A stretch of DNA of 64,000 bases from Spirosoma lacussanchae (GCF_005870035.1 NZ_SWJG01000001.1:419629-483628), one strand, 5' to 3'. Positions 43,938 through 52,698 are shown, counted from the first letter of the stretch. Numbers and translations: made by a program. The notes: generated by a model not told the origin, from the sequence alone.

Positions 43938-46900
43938 TTAAAATCCGATGTTGATACCACCCGTAATGGTGCGGGCCTGGGGAGCCGTGTAGAAATCGTA
44001 GCCCTGTGCAATGTTGGTAACGATATCGTCGGCATTGACTTCGGGGTCCCAGCCAGCATAGTTGGTGAAGGTCAGCAGGTTCAGGCCGGTTACGAAGATC
44101 CGTACGTTGTTGAGCTTAGCCCGGTTGATTAGCGTCTTGGGCAGGTTGTAAGCCAGCGTAGCATTCCGCAGCCGAACGAACGAGCCATCCAGAATGAAGC
44201 GGGTAGAGGGCTGGGCTCCGTTGTTGAAGAACAAACGGGCTTCCGGTACCGTCGTGTTGGTGTTCTGCGGAGTCCAGGCGGCCAACTGATCTACAGTCTG
44301 GTTATCCTCGAAGCGACCGTTGGCCGACGAGAAACGACCTACGCCATAGAAGTTGACTTTGTTGCCGAACACGCCGTTGAAGAAGACGCTCAGGCTAAAT
44401 CCTTTGTAGCTGAAGGTGTTGGTAACGCCGGCCGTCCACTTCGGTAGCGGGCTGCCCGCTACTACGCGCTGCGCCTGGTTGTAGGTGCTCGTGGTGGTGC
44501 GGTCGATAGAGCCGTCTGTACCAGTAGTGTTCTTGTACCAGAGCGCATTTCCGTTGGCCGGATCGACCCCCGCGTATTCGGGTGTAAAGAACACCCCCAG
44601 GGGCTGACCTTCAACGGCCCGGCTCATGGCGTTCAGACCCCCTTCAATAATCTGACCCTGCAGGTTCGTGATTTTGTTCCGGTTCGTCGATGCATTCAGG
44701 CTCGTTGTCCAGCGGAAAGCGCCCGTGGTGTTTTCGGTGTTCAGGACAAACTCGAAGCCCTTGTTTTCCAGACTACCTACGTTGCGGAACTGGGTCGAGA
44801 AGCCGGTTGTGCCCGGCACGTTTACGTTCAGCAGCAGCCCCGTCGTTTGCTTGTTGTAGTAGTCGATTTCGCCATTGATCCGGTTGTTGAGGAATCCGAA
44901 ATCAAGACCTATGTCGGCCTGGTCGGTGGTCTCCCACTTCAGGTTGGGGTTAGCCAGCTGCGAGGGCCGCTGACCGGGCAGGCCGGCATAGCCGCCATCG
45001 CCGGTGAACAGGCCCAGTTGCGGGAAGTTTTCGATTTCGGCGTTACCGGTGCGGCCGTAGCTGGCGCGGAGTTTCAGGAAGCTGATACCGGAGGTATTCT
45101 TCAGGAAGTTTTCTTCGGTCAGCACCCAGCCCGCCGAAACCGCCGGGAAGAAACCGTAGCGGCTGTCCTGCCCGAAGCGCGACGAACCGTCAATCCGGGC
45201 GCTGACGCCCAGCAGATACCGATCGGCAAACTTGTAGTTGGCCCGAACGAAGTAAGACAGGAAGCGGTAGTCGGTCTGGGTCGAACTGGCGTTGGTCTTG
45301 CGCGCTGCGCTGGCGAGCTGCTTATAGGCGTCTGAGGGGAAATCCTGTCCTTCGGCCAAACTGGTTTTCCGCTGCGACTGCTGGTAAGACATACCCAGTA
45401 CGCCATCTACCGCGCTGCGGCCAAAGCTGGTACCGTAGTTGAAGAAGTTGTTAGTCGTGTAGTTTTCGACGCGTACGTACCGGTTCGAGGCTTCGCCCAG
45501 GGGTGAGCCACTGTTTCGCTGGGTTTTGCTGCTGTAATACAGCTCTTCCTGCTGATTCAGCACGTCGAGACCAAATTCGGTTCGGAAGGTGAGGCCCTTA
45601 ACAATACCCAACTGGCCGTATACATTGCTGATGTTGCGGTATACGGTGGTGTTGAAGTTCGAGTTACCCAGGTTCACAATCGGGTTGTAGTAATACGGAA
45701 TCGAGATGTCGCCGGGAGGGGTTCCTGCGGGCAGCCCGGTGGCCGGGTCCGTCGAAGGCGTCATCGGTGGCAGGGCCACCATCTGAACCGGGTTGTCGAA
45801 TTGACGGTCGCCCGAGAGCCGCTGGTTAAACGTGCGCGACAGACCGGTGTTGAAGCCAACCCGGAACCGATCCGAAATTTTATGGTCGATGTTGACCCGG
45901 CCCGAGTAACGCGTCAGGGCGTTGCCGATCAGTATCCCTTTCTGATCCAGAATCTGGCCCGACAGGTAGAACGTTGTTTTGTCGTTACCGCCGTTGATGT
46001 TCATATCATACTGCTGGAAGGGCGCATCCTGGTAGGCCAGATCACCCCAGTTGGTGCTGGCCTGGTTGGCCGTACCAAAGGTGCCCAGGCCCTGCGTCAG
46101 GAAGAAATCTTCCATGTATGTCGTATACGAATCAGGGTCGTTGGCTGCGTAGCCGTCGATGCGGTCCGAGTTGGCAGCCGCCTGCCGGTAGAAATCTACA
46201 TACTGCTGGGTGTTGAGGAACTGCACCTTCCGGGTGGGCTCGCTCGAACCGGCCTGCGCGCTGAACGTCACGTTGGTGCGACCGGCGCGGCCTTTTTTGG
46301 TCGTAATCAGTACAACACCGTTGGCCGCCCGCGAGCCGTAAATAGCGCCCGCCGACGCATCTTTCAGGATTTCGATCGACTCGATATCCTGTGGGTTGAT
46401 GTCGCTCAGGGGGTTGGTGGCCGCGGCATTGAACGAAAGGTTATCGGTCGTTACCGGTGTACCGTCAACCACGTACAGCGGCTGGTTGGAGGCCGATACC
46501 GACGACTGGCCCCGCACCCGTACCTGAATGCCCTGACCCAGTTTGCCGCTACCCGAGTTGACCTGCACCCCGGCAGCTTTACCCTGGATGGCCTGGTCGA
46601 AAGTCGTTACGGGCTGGTCCTGAATATCAGCGGGTCTGATCTTGGCAATGTTACCGGTCAGGTCGCGCTTGATTTGCTGCCCGTAGCCCGTGACGACGAC
46701 TTCGTTCAGGTTGCGGACATCAGCCTGTAGTTTTACGTTGATGACCGAGCGGGAGCCTACCTGCTCTTCGATACTGGCGAAGCCGATGAAGCTAAAGATA
46801 AGTGTAGCGTTATCGTCAACGTTGAGGGCATAGTTGCCATTGGCATCGGTCAGCGTACCCGTTGTTCGGCCTTTTACACTGACCGATACCCCTGGTAAGG

Positions 46901-47012
46901 CTGCATTATCATCTGACGACGTAACCCGACCCGAAACAGAGCGGGTTTGTGCATACCCTATCTGTACGGCCAGAACGAGCAATGACAGTACAATTCGTAG
47001 AATTTTACTCAT
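43938..47012 (-). CDS. SusC/RagA family TonB-dependent outer membrane transporter
   Basis: A 1024-residue protein. After a signal peptide (LSLLVLAVQIGYAQT) comes a carboxypeptidase-D-like domain (VSGRVTSSDDNAALPGVSV, about 25-105), the SusC motif LNEVVVTGYG, a plug domain (VRVRGQSSVSASNQPLYVVDG region, about 115-230), and a 22-stranded barrel ending in ITGGINIGF. It imports ligands captured by the SusD partner, using TonB energy. The pair is separated by 27 bases and shares one promoter. A TACTTTTG box lies at 47043-47050 on the minus strand. Confidence 0.96.
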   Translation of the reverse strand: MSKILRIVLSLLVLAVQIGYAQTRSVSGRVTSSDDNAALPGVSVSVKGRTTGTLTDANGNYALNVDDNATLIFSFIGFASIEEQVGSRSVINVKLQADVRNLNEVVVTGYGQQIKRDLTGNIAKIRPADIQDQPVTTFDQAIQGKAAGVQVNSGSGKLGQGIQVRVRGQSSVSASNQPLYVVDGTPVTTDNLSFNAAATNPLSDINPQDIESIEILKDASAGAIYGSRAANGVVLITTKKGRAGRTNVTFSAQAGSSEPTRKVQFLNTQQYVDFYRQAAANSDRIDGYAANDPDSYTTYMEDFFLTQGLGTFGTANQASTNWGDLAYQDAPFQQYDMNINGGNDKTTFYLSGQILDQKGILIGNALTRYSGRVNIDHKISDRFRVGFNTGLSRTFNQRLSGDRQFDNPVQMVALPPMTPSTDPATGLPAGTPPGDISIPYYYNPIVNLGNSNFNTTVYRNISNVYGQLGIVKGLTFRTEFGLDVLNQQEELYYSSKTQRNSGSPLGEASNRYVRVENYTTNNFFNYGTSFGRSAVDGVLGMSYQQSQRKTSLAEGQDFPSDAYKQLASAARKTNASSTQTDYRFLSYFVRANYKFADRYLLGVSARIDGSSRFGQDSRYGFFPAVSAGWVLTEENFLKNTSGISFLKLRASYGRTGNAEIENFPQLGLFTGDGGYAGLPGQRPSQLANPNLKWETTDQADIGLDFGFLNNRINGEIDYYNKQTTGLLLNVNVPGTTGFSTQFRNVGSLENKGFEFVLNTENTTGAFRWTTSLNASTNRNKITNLQGQIIEGGLNAMSRAVEGQPLGVFFTPEYAGVDPANGNALWYKNTTGTDGSIDRTTTSTYNQAQRVVAGSPLPKWTAGVTNTFSYKGFSLSVFFNGVFGNKVNFYGVGRFSSANGRFEDNQTVDQLAAWTPQNTNTTVPEARLFFNNGAQPSTRFILDGSFVRLRNATLAYNLPKTLINRAKLNNVRIFVTGLNLLTFTNYAGWDPEVNADDIVTNIAQGYDFYTAPQARTITGGINIGF

Positions 47013-47042
47013 AATATGAAGTGGTTAATTCGACAATAACCA

Positions 47043-47050
47043 CAAAAGTA
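47043..47050 (-). promoter_or_regulatory. Candidate -7 element of the susCD operon
   Basis: TACTTTTG on the minus strand, 30 bases before the susC ATG, in an AT-rich intergenic stretch. No TTG lies at the proper -33 spacing, so an activator may be needed, or the call is wrong. Confidence 0.5.
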
Positions 47051-47192
47051 ATGTTTGCGTACTGATTTAAAAAGGATACTCTGGTTGGTAATACATACAT
47101 ATATCAGAATCATTATGTGATGAAATAAAATTATACCAAATATTATATAATAGCATACTCCATTAATAGGGTAAGTAAAAGCTGAAGTATAC

Positions 47193-47200
47193 TATCTTTG
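47193..47200 (+). promoter_or_regulatory. Candidate -7 element of the cyanophycinase-like gene
   Basis: A perfect TATCTTTG box 24 bases before the ATG at 47225. No clear -33 TTG was found. Confidence 0.5.
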
Positions 47201-47224
47201 CGTTTCCGTACGATTAAGGCGTTT

Positions 47225-48244
47225 ATGATTCGACCGGTTTGCTTTCTTCTGTGGTTACCCGCCTGCTTATGGATAGGCTGTGGAAATCTTGTGCCCACGC
47301 CCGACCTCCGGCCAGCGGCCTATACCGCCTGGGTAACGGGCGACACGGCCGATGTGCAGACCCAACCCCTGGGCGGACTTGTACTGGCTGGCGGAAGTAC
47401 CGATGTCGATGCGGCCATGCGCTGGCTGTTGCAACGCAGCAACCACGGCGATGTGCTCATTATCAGAGCGTCGGGCAGTAATGGCTATAATGACTATCTG
47501 TTCAGCCGGCTGGGCGAGCGCGTCAACTCCGTCGAAACGATACTGGTAAACACGCGTGAGCTGGCCCATCATGCCGATATTCTCCGGAAAGTACGCCAGG
47601 CCGAAGCGATCTTCTTCGCCGGGGGCGATCAGGCCAATTACGTCAACTTTTACCGGGGAACCCCGCTGGCCGATGCCCTGAACGAACGCATCCGGGCGGG
47701 AGCAGTGCTGGGCGGCACCAGCGCAGGCTGTGCTATTCTGGGGCAGGTCTATTTCTCGGCGCTGCACGATTCTGTCGTTTCTGACGAAGCGCTGGCCAAC
47801 CCGTTCGATCAGCGGGTTACGCTGGGGTATGCTGATTTTCTGAAACACCCGCTGCTGGCCAACCTGATCACCGACCAGCATTATACCAACCGCAACCGGC
47901 ATGGCCGACACCTGACGTTTCTGGCCCGCGCTGCAACCCAGACCAAACAACCCCGGGGTATCGGCGTCGATGAAAAAACGGCTGTTTGTGTGCTACCCGA
48001 CGGTAAAACGCTGGTGTTCGGGCAGGGTAACGCCTATTTCCTGCAGGCCGCGGCCACATTGCCCGAAACGTGTACGCCCGGTAAGCCCCTCACCTGGAAA
48101 GCCAGCGCCAAAGCCGTACGGGTGGTGCGGGTGGCGGGTTCCGAGACGGGTACGGCCGGTTTTGATCTGCGCACGTTCCAGCCTGCCGACCCGACTGGCA
48201 TTGCGTACTGGTACGCCGAAAACGGGCAATTGATTAAACCATAA
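47225..48244 (+). CDS. Cyanophycinase-like lipoprotein, peptidase S51
   Basis: A 339-residue protein started at 47225 (MIRPVCFLLWLP), which gives a lipoprotein signal with CLWIGCGN. The S51 features are present: LAGGSTDVDAAMRWLL, FFAGGDQANYV, and the nucleophile elbow LGGTSAGCAIL with the likely catalytic serine, followed by DQHYTNRNRHGR. Cyanophycinases cut beta-Asp-Arg dipeptides from cyanophycin; relatives are peptidase E-type enzymes. A C-terminal extension of about 70 residues is beta-rich. As a lipoprotein it would act outside the cytoplasm, so it more likely digests external polymer or peptides than an internal store. Confidence 0.87.
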   Translation: MIRPVCFLLWLPACLWIGCGNLVPTPDLRPAAYTAWVTGDTADVQTQPLGGLVLAGGSTDVDAAMRWLLQRSNHGDVLIIRASGSNGYNDYLFSRLGERVNSVETILVNTRELAHHADILRKVRQAEAIFFAGGDQANYVNFYRGTPLADALNERIRAGAVLGGTSAGCAILGQVYFSALHDSVVSDEALANPFDQRVTLGYADFLKHPLLANLITDQHYTNRNRHGRHLTFLARAATQTKQPRGIGVDEKTAVCVLPDGKTLVFGQGNAYFLQAAATLPETCTPGKPLTWKASAKAVRVVRVAGSETGTAGFDLRTFQPADPTGIAYWYAENGQLIKP

Positions 48245-48299
48245 ACTACCCGGCCTGGTCCAACGTTTTAGAGAAGAACACTTCCCGTAAACAACGACC

Positions 48300-49529
48300 A
48301 TGAACCGTTATATACTTGCCCTGCTGGTAGGGCTGGTGTGGGTACCGGACCTGCTGGCTCAGGTTCAGTATACCACACCGAAGCCCCGCGTCGACGACGT
48401 AAACGACACCGATGTGTCGATTCAACGAGTCGAGCTGACGGATCAGTACACGATCCTGTACATGACATTTCGGGCCGCGGGTAGCCGTCGGCAGATTCCG
48501 GACCGGACCATCAGCAGTACCATTGGATTTCAGCCGTCGTCGCGCCTGTATGTCAATCAGGGCGAACGGTCGTACAAGTTTGTACGGGCCGAGAACATCC
48601 CGCTCGAAACCCGTCGGCGCGTCACCCCCGGCGAGACGGTCGATTTCGTAGCGTATTTTGAGCGCATCGATCCGGGCTATACGGTATTCGACCTGTTCGA
48701 GTGCAAGGACAGCTACGGATACGTTTGTTTCAACTTCTGGGGAGTACATATCATTAACCCGCCCCGCCCGCCCAAGGATACCTATGCCAAACGGAGTCCG
48801 CGTCCGCAGGTACCCGCCACGCCGACGCCCCGGCCGCGTAGCCTGCCTCAGCCTGCCCCCGAAACCAAAACCCCGGCACCCGTAACGCCTGCCCCTGTTC
48901 CGGCCAGTATATCGATAACCGGTATTACGCGCAACGCCAAAAGCCGTAAACCTATAACGGCCACGGTTAGCTACCAGCTGATCTCGGGCGCTGAAGCCGC
49001 GGGCGACGATCCCGCCGACTCGGTGCTGAGCGGCAGTCTGACGGGCAAGTACCAGATTCCTGTCGACCGGCGGGGCGTTTATGCCATTACGGCCTCGGCA
49101 CCGGGTTACTTCAGCCAGAGCGATACGCTGGCAACGAACCGGATCAACCTTACCCGCGACTTCGATCTGGTACCCATCGAGGCCGGTGCTACGGTCACCC
49201 TCCGTAATATCTATTTCAATGTGTCGAAGTACGATCTTAAACCGGAGTCGTTTCCGGAGCTCAACCGGCTGGTGGCTGTCATGCAGGATAACCCGACCAT
49301 GCAGATCCGGCTCGAAGGGCATACCGATACCGTCGGTGATTTCGATGCCAACGTGGAGCTGTCGCGCAATCGGGTCAATGAGGTGAAGCGGTATCTGGTC
49401 AGCAAAGGAATTGCCGCCGGGCGGATCGAAACGGTCGGCTACGGTCCGTCGCGCCCCATCAACACCAACCGCAGCCTGAAAGAGCGGCCCGAAAACCGAC
49501 GGGTCGAGATGGTAGTTGTAACGGTGTAA
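48300..49529 (+). CDS. OmpA family protein
   Basis: A 409-residue protein with a signal peptide (LALLVGLVWVPDLLAQ). An N-terminal beta domain of about 140 residues of unknown family is followed by a Pro/Thr-rich linker (about 160-200), a small beta-sandwich like carboxypeptidase regulatory domains (about 205-295), and a C-terminal OmpA domain (IYFNVSKYDLKPES, RLEGHTDTVGD, LSRNRVNEVKRYL, ENRRVEM). The OmpA domain binds peptidoglycan through its conserved Asp and Arg. It probably links the outer membrane to the wall. Confidence 0.92.
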   Translation: MNRYILALLVGLVWVPDLLAQVQYTTPKPRVDDVNDTDVSIQRVELTDQYTILYMTFRAAGSRRQIPDRTISSTIGFQPSSRLYVNQGERSYKFVRAENIPLETRRRVTPGETVDFVAYFERIDPGYTVFDLFECKDSYGYVCFNFWGVHIINPPRPPKDTYAKRSPRPQVPATPTPRPRSLPQPAPETKTPAPVTPAPVPASISITGITRNAKSRKPITATVSYQLISGAEAAGDDPADSVLSGSLTGKYQIPVDRRGVYAITASAPGYFSQSDTLATNRINLTRDFDLVPIEAGATVTLRNIYFNVSKYDLKPESFPELNRLVAVMQDNPTMQIRLEGHTDTVGDFDANVELSRNRVNEVKRYLVSKGIAAGRIETVGYGPSRPINTNRSLKERPENRRVEMVVVTV

Positions 49530-49543
49530 ACCGAGACTCACCT

Positions 49544-50200
49544 ATGTCGTTTGACCTCAACGTTGTTCTGTCGCGTATCGACGAGGCTATCAGGCCCTAT
49601 CCCAAAGCGGCCATGTTCGAGCTGGCCGAACGCGGCTACGACAGCCTGTTCGAGCAGCTGATCTCCTGCATCGTGTCGATCCGGACGCTCGATGAAACAA
49701 CCATACCCGTATCGTTACGGCTGTTCGAGCAGGCCCGCACGCCGGAGCAGCTGCTGGCCCTGGACATCCCGACCCTGACGGCCTGCCTGTATGGCTCTAC
49801 CTACCCGGATCAGAAGGCCTATACCATGCGCGGCATTGCCGAACGGATCGTCAACGAATTTGGCGGGCAGTTACCGGCCGACTACGAAACGCTGACCTCG
49901 CTGAAAGGGGTGGGGCCAAAGTGTGCGAATCTGGCGCTGGGTGTGGCGACGGGTCAGGCGGCTATCAGCGTGGATGTTCACGTACACCGGGTGGTCAACC
50001 GCTGGGGTTACGTTCAGACCAGGCAACCCGAGCAGACCCTGACCGCGCTGGAGAAGCAGGTCCCCCGCGAGCAGTGGGTGAACATTAACCGGCTGCTGAT
50101 GCCCTTCGGTAAACACATCTGCACGGGTACCCTGCCGCATTGCTCTACCTGCCCCGTACTCGATTACTGCGAGCAGGTGGGCGTAGATCGGAATCGGTAA
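49544..50200 (+). CDS. nth: Endonuclease III-like DNA glycosylase
   Basis: A 218-residue base-excision repair enzyme. The helix-hairpin-helix motif LKGVGPKCANLALG contains the catalytic lysine, and the catalytic aspartate follows in SVDVHVHRV. The four cysteines of the [4Fe-4S] loop at the C-terminus are spaced C-x6-C-x2-C-x5-C, exactly as in Nth. It removes oxidised pyrimidines and nicks the abasic site. It begins 14 bases after the OmpA gene and may be co-transcribed. Confidence 0.94.
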   Translation: MSFDLNVVLSRIDEAIRPYPKAAMFELAERGYDSLFEQLISCIVSIRTLDETTIPVSLRLFEQARTPEQLLALDIPTLTACLYGSTYPDQKAYTMRGIAERIVNEFGGQLPADYETLTSLKGVGPKCANLALGVATGQAAISVDVHVHRVVNRWGYVQTRQPEQTLTALEKQVPREQWVNINRLLMPFGKHICTGTLPHCSTCPVLDYCEQVGVDRNR

Positions 50201-50222
50201 TGGGTTAAAAATCAGGGATTCG

Positions 50223-50238
50223 TGTGATAAAAGTCACA
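50223..50238 (+). promoter_or_regulatory. CRP/FNR-type binding site upstream of the DUF2892 gene
   Basis: A perfect palindrome TGTGA-N6-TCACA. Its centre lies 30.5 bases before the start of a TACCTTGT box at 50261-50268, which places it at about -43 relative to a predicted start of transcription, the position of class II activator sites. Confidence 0.75.
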
Positions 50239-50260
50239 GACGTGGGCCTCGACGGTTGCG

Positions 50261-50268
50261 TACCTTGT
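50261..50268 (+). promoter_or_regulatory. Candidate -7 element of the DUF2892 gene
   Basis: TACCTTGT, one mismatch to TAnnTTTG, 25 bases before the ATG. There is no good -33 element, consistent with dependence on the activator site upstream. Confidence 0.5.
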
Positions 50269-50293
50269 TGGCTCAACCAGGCTTATTAATCAC

Positions 50294-50512
50294 ATGGAAG
50301 CGAACATGGGTTTTCTAGACAAACGCATCCGGCTGTCAATAGCCGCCATCGTCGTTCTGCTCATTGTCACACAACTCGTCACGGGCCTATGGGCCATTGT
50401 GCTGGGTATAGTGGCCGTTGTTTTTGCCCTGACCAGTATGACCGGCGTATGCCCCCTTTACACGGTCTTCGGCCTCCACACCAACCGCCGAAAAACGAGT
50501 TCAGCCAAATGA
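50294..50512 (+). CDS. YgaP-type DUF2892 membrane protein
   Basis: A 72-residue inner-membrane protein with two helices (LSIAAIVVLLIVTQLVTGLW and VLGIVAVVFALTSMTG) and the conserved end CPLYTVFGLHT of DUF2892. This is the membrane half of E. coli YgaP, in which it is fused to a rhodanese. The cysteine in GVCPLY is conserved. An alternative ATG at 50306 (MGFLDKRIRL) would shorten it by four residues. A separate rhodanese gene lies next to it in the opposite direction. Confidence 0.88.
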   Translation: MEANMGFLDKRIRLSIAAIVVLLIVTQLVTGLWAIVLGIVAVVFALTSMTGVCPLYTVFGLHTNRRKTSSAK

Positions 50513-50625
50513 ATCAGGCAGGTACCCCGTCAGGGATGAATCCACTGACGGGGGGGGGTGTCTCTACCGGTAGGTGGGGATAACTGTAAACGGATGTACT
50601 GAGGCCATTCATCAGGTAGGGCTGA

Positions 50626-50931
50626 CTAGGGCAGATTTCGCCAGCTACCGGCATCATGTATGTCTTTCAGCCCCTGGCTGGCCAGAAACGATTTGGCGCG
50701 GCTACTCCGCATACCCGACGCGCAGCAGAGCACAATGGGTTTACGGTAGTTTTTTAGCTGGTCGAGCCGGGCTTCGAGCTGATCGAGGGAAATATTAACG
50801 GCCCCCTTGGCGTGTCCACCCGCAAACTCGCCCGCCGAGCGTACATCTACGATTACTGCTTCCCGGAGTATCGATTCATCGAACGAACGGCTTCCGGAAG
50901 CGCCGAATAACGATTTCAGCCTATTGATCAT
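50626..50931 (-). CDS. Rhodanese-like sulfurtransferase
   Basis: A 101-residue single rhodanese domain. The pattern VIVDVRSAGEFAGGHAKGAVNI is typical, and the active-site loop CASGMRSS carries the catalytic cysteine and following arginine. There is no signal peptide, so it is cytoplasmic. It handles sulfane sulfur or persulfide. Together with the DUF2892 gene it forms a split version of YgaP. A TAGCTTTG box and a CRP/FNR-type palindrome lie upstream. Confidence 0.93.
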   Translation of the reverse strand: MINRLKSLFGASGSRSFDESILREAVIVDVRSAGEFAGGHAKGAVNISLDQLEARLDQLKNYRKPIVLCCASGMRSSRAKSFLASQGLKDIHDAGSWRNLP

Positions 50932-50956
50932 TTGCGTAGGAAGTTGATTGATCCTA

Positions 50957-50964
50957 CAAAGCTA
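50957..50964 (-). promoter_or_regulatory. -7 element of the rhodanese gene
   Basis: TAGCTTTG on the minus strand, a perfect TAnnTTTG, 25 bases before the ATG ending at 50931. Confidence 0.6.
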
Positions 50965-50986
50965 TAAGCCGTGCCGGCCAGTGTCC

Positions 50987-51000
50987 GTGACATTTATCAC
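50987..51000 (-). promoter_or_regulatory. CRP/FNR-type site upstream of the rhodanese gene
   Basis: GTGA-N6-TCAC palindrome; the outermost positions deviate from TGTGA/TCACA. Its centre lies 29.5 bases before the start of the TAGCTTTG box, the same geometry as the site in front of the DUF2892 gene. Confidence 0.65.
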
Positions 51001-51023
51001 GCAGCCAGGAGAAATAATAAAAA

Positions 51024-51049
51024 ATGGTTTGCACAGCTGTGCAAACCAT
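51024..51049 (-). terminator. Palindromic terminator of tRNA-Arg
   Basis: A 26-base perfect palindrome (half-site ATGGTTTGCACAG) followed on the minus strand by TTTTTATTATT. It lies five bases past the 3' end of the tRNA-Arg. Confidence 0.8.
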
Positions 51050-51053
51050 GTCG

Positions 51054-51125
51054 TGGTCCCGACGGGAATCGAACCCATATCAAACGTTTAGGAAACGTCT
51101 ATTCTATCCGTTGAACTACGGGACC
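51054..51125 (-). tRNA. tRNA-Arg (anticodon CCT)
   Basis: A 72-base cloverleaf on the minus strand. The acceptor stem GGTCCCG/CGGGACC is perfect, followed by discriminator A. The anticodon loop is TTCCTAA, giving CCT, which decodes AGG. The T-loop is TTCGATT. Confidence 0.92.
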
Positions 51126-51220
51126 TGTTATTAGTAGCTAAGCTGGGCCGGAAAAAGGACCTGCTCTGCCCGAGCTGCGGCAACTCGACGCGGGCAAACC
51201 TTGCCCGGGGTACCAAATAA

Positions 51221-51254
51221 AAACCTAAAAGGTTTGGGGAAACCTTTTAGGTTT
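51221..51254 (-). terminator. Terminator downstream of hflX
   Basis: Perfect 15-bp arms at 51221-51235 and 51240-51254 around GGGG, followed on the minus strand by TTATTT. It ends the hflX transcript before the tRNA-Arg. Confidence 0.85.
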
Positions 51255-51281
51255 GAACTATGCAAATTTGTCGAAAATCCG

Positions 51282-52580
51282 TTAACCTGCCAAACCGTCG
51301 CCGTACTCGGCCGATTCGGCCAGGGGCACGTTGACCCAGTTCGGATAGATCTGATAGTGCTTCTCCCTGACTAACGTATACAGCAGCTCACGCAGTTCGC
51401 CCACGTTTTCGCCGGTCTGTGCCGAAATGAACGCGACATGATCGGCCTTGTGGGTCAGGTACGTTTTCTTCAGAAAATCGAGCGCGGTTTGCCGACGTAC
51501 GGCTACCGGTACGGCTACCTCATCCGGCGCGTCGTCACCAAACGGATCATCGGCAGGGTCGGGCAGGGTTTGCTCCAGCCATTCTTCCTTCGGCGTAAAC
51601 TGGTCCATTTTGTTAAACACCAGCACCATCGGTTTGTCGGCGGCTTTGATGTCGGCCAGGGTGGTATTCACGACCTCGATCTGCTCCTCAAAATTAGGGT
51701 GCGACACGTCAACTACGTGAACCAGGATATCCGCTTCGCGAACCTCGTCGAGGGTCGACTTAAACGACTCGATGAGCGTAGTCGGCAGTTTGCGGATAAA
51801 CCCAACCGTATCGGTGAGCAGGAACGGGATATTGCCCAGCGTCACCTTCCGTACGGTCGAGTCGACGGTAGCGAAGAGCTTGTTTTCGGCAAACACGTCG
51901 GCTTTGGCCATGGTCCGCATCAGCGTCGACTTGCCTACGTTGGTATAGCCGACCAGCGCCACCCGGACCAGCCGGTCGCGTTCTTTCCGGCGGGTTACGC
52001 TCTGCTTGTCGATCTTGGCCAGCTTCTCTTTCAGAAACGCGATCCGGTCTTTCACGATCCGACGGTCGGTTTCGAGCTCTTTTTCGCCCGGTCCGCGCAT
52101 CCCGGCGCCCCCTTTCTGCCGGCTCAGGTGAGTCCACATCCGCGTCAGTCGGGGATACAGGTATTGATACTGCGCCAGCTCGACCTGCACGCGGGCCTGG
52201 GCCGTCTGCGCGCGCATCGAGAAAATGTTCAGAATCAGCAGGCTACGGTCCAGCACTTTAACGTCGGTAAACTGACCTTCGAGGTTACGCACCTGCGCCG
52301 GGGTCAGATCGTCGTCAAAGATGATGGTATCGACGGGGTTGTCGAGTATATACGTCTGAATCTCTTCCAGCTTGCCTTTACCCACAAAGGTGCGGGTATC
52401 GGGGCGGTCGAGTTTCTGGGTGAAGGTTTTCTTCGTGATGATCCCCGAGGTCTCGGCCAGAAAAGCCAGCTCGTCCAGATATTCTTTGGTCTGGTCGGCG
52501 GTCTGTTTCTGGGTGACGAGGGCAACCAGTACGGCGGTTTCGGCCGGTTTGGTTGTCGGGTGTGTATGGGTTTCGTTCAT
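51282..52580 (-). CDS. hflX: GTPase HflX
   Basis: A 432-residue GTPase. The N-terminal HflX domain (about 1-195) ends with the family motif KGGAGMRGPGEKELETDRR. The G domain has G1 GYTNVGKST, G3 DTVGF, G4 NKMD and G5-like SAQTG. HflX binds the 50S subunit and splits stalled ribosomes after heat or antibiotic stress. Compared with E. coli it carries a short acidic insertion in the G domain (DPADDPFGDDAPDE, near residue 345). It stands alone with its own terminator. Confidence 0.95.
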   Translation of the reverse strand: MNETHTHPTTKPAETAVLVALVTQKQTADQTKEYLDELAFLAETSGIITKKTFTQKLDRPDTRTFVGKGKLEEIQTYILDNPVDTIIFDDDLTPAQVRNLEGQFTDVKVLDRSLLILNIFSMRAQTAQARVQVELAQYQYLYPRLTRMWTHLSRQKGGAGMRGPGEKELETDRRIVKDRIAFLKEKLAKIDKQSVTRRKERDRLVRVALVGYTNVGKSTLMRTMAKADVFAENKLFATVDSTVRKVTLGNIPFLLTDTVGFIRKLPTTLIESFKSTLDEVREADILVHVVDVSHPNFEEQIEVVNTTLADIKAADKPMVLVFNKMDQFTPKEEWLEQTLPDPADDPFGDDAPDEVAVPVAVRRQTALDFLKKTYLTHKADHVAFISAQTGENVGELRELLYTLVREKHYQIYPNWVNVPLAESAEYGDGLAG

Positions 52581-52698
52581 GAATTGATGTCTGTGGTATG
52601 TGTAAACCCGTGATGAAACGTCACTGGTCTACTATGAATAAACGGGCCATTCCGGGTAAAAGTTTCGCCCCCCAAAGGCCCTCTACACCTGCATCTGG

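Noticed and set aside
50550..50558. G9 tract as a phase-variation switch
   Set aside because: It lies after the DUF2892 stop inside a terminator-like hairpin region and not in a promoter or reading frame.
51438..52613. A 391-codon plus-strand open frame opposite hflX
   Set aside because: hflX has all G motifs in frame; the opposite frame is a shadow.
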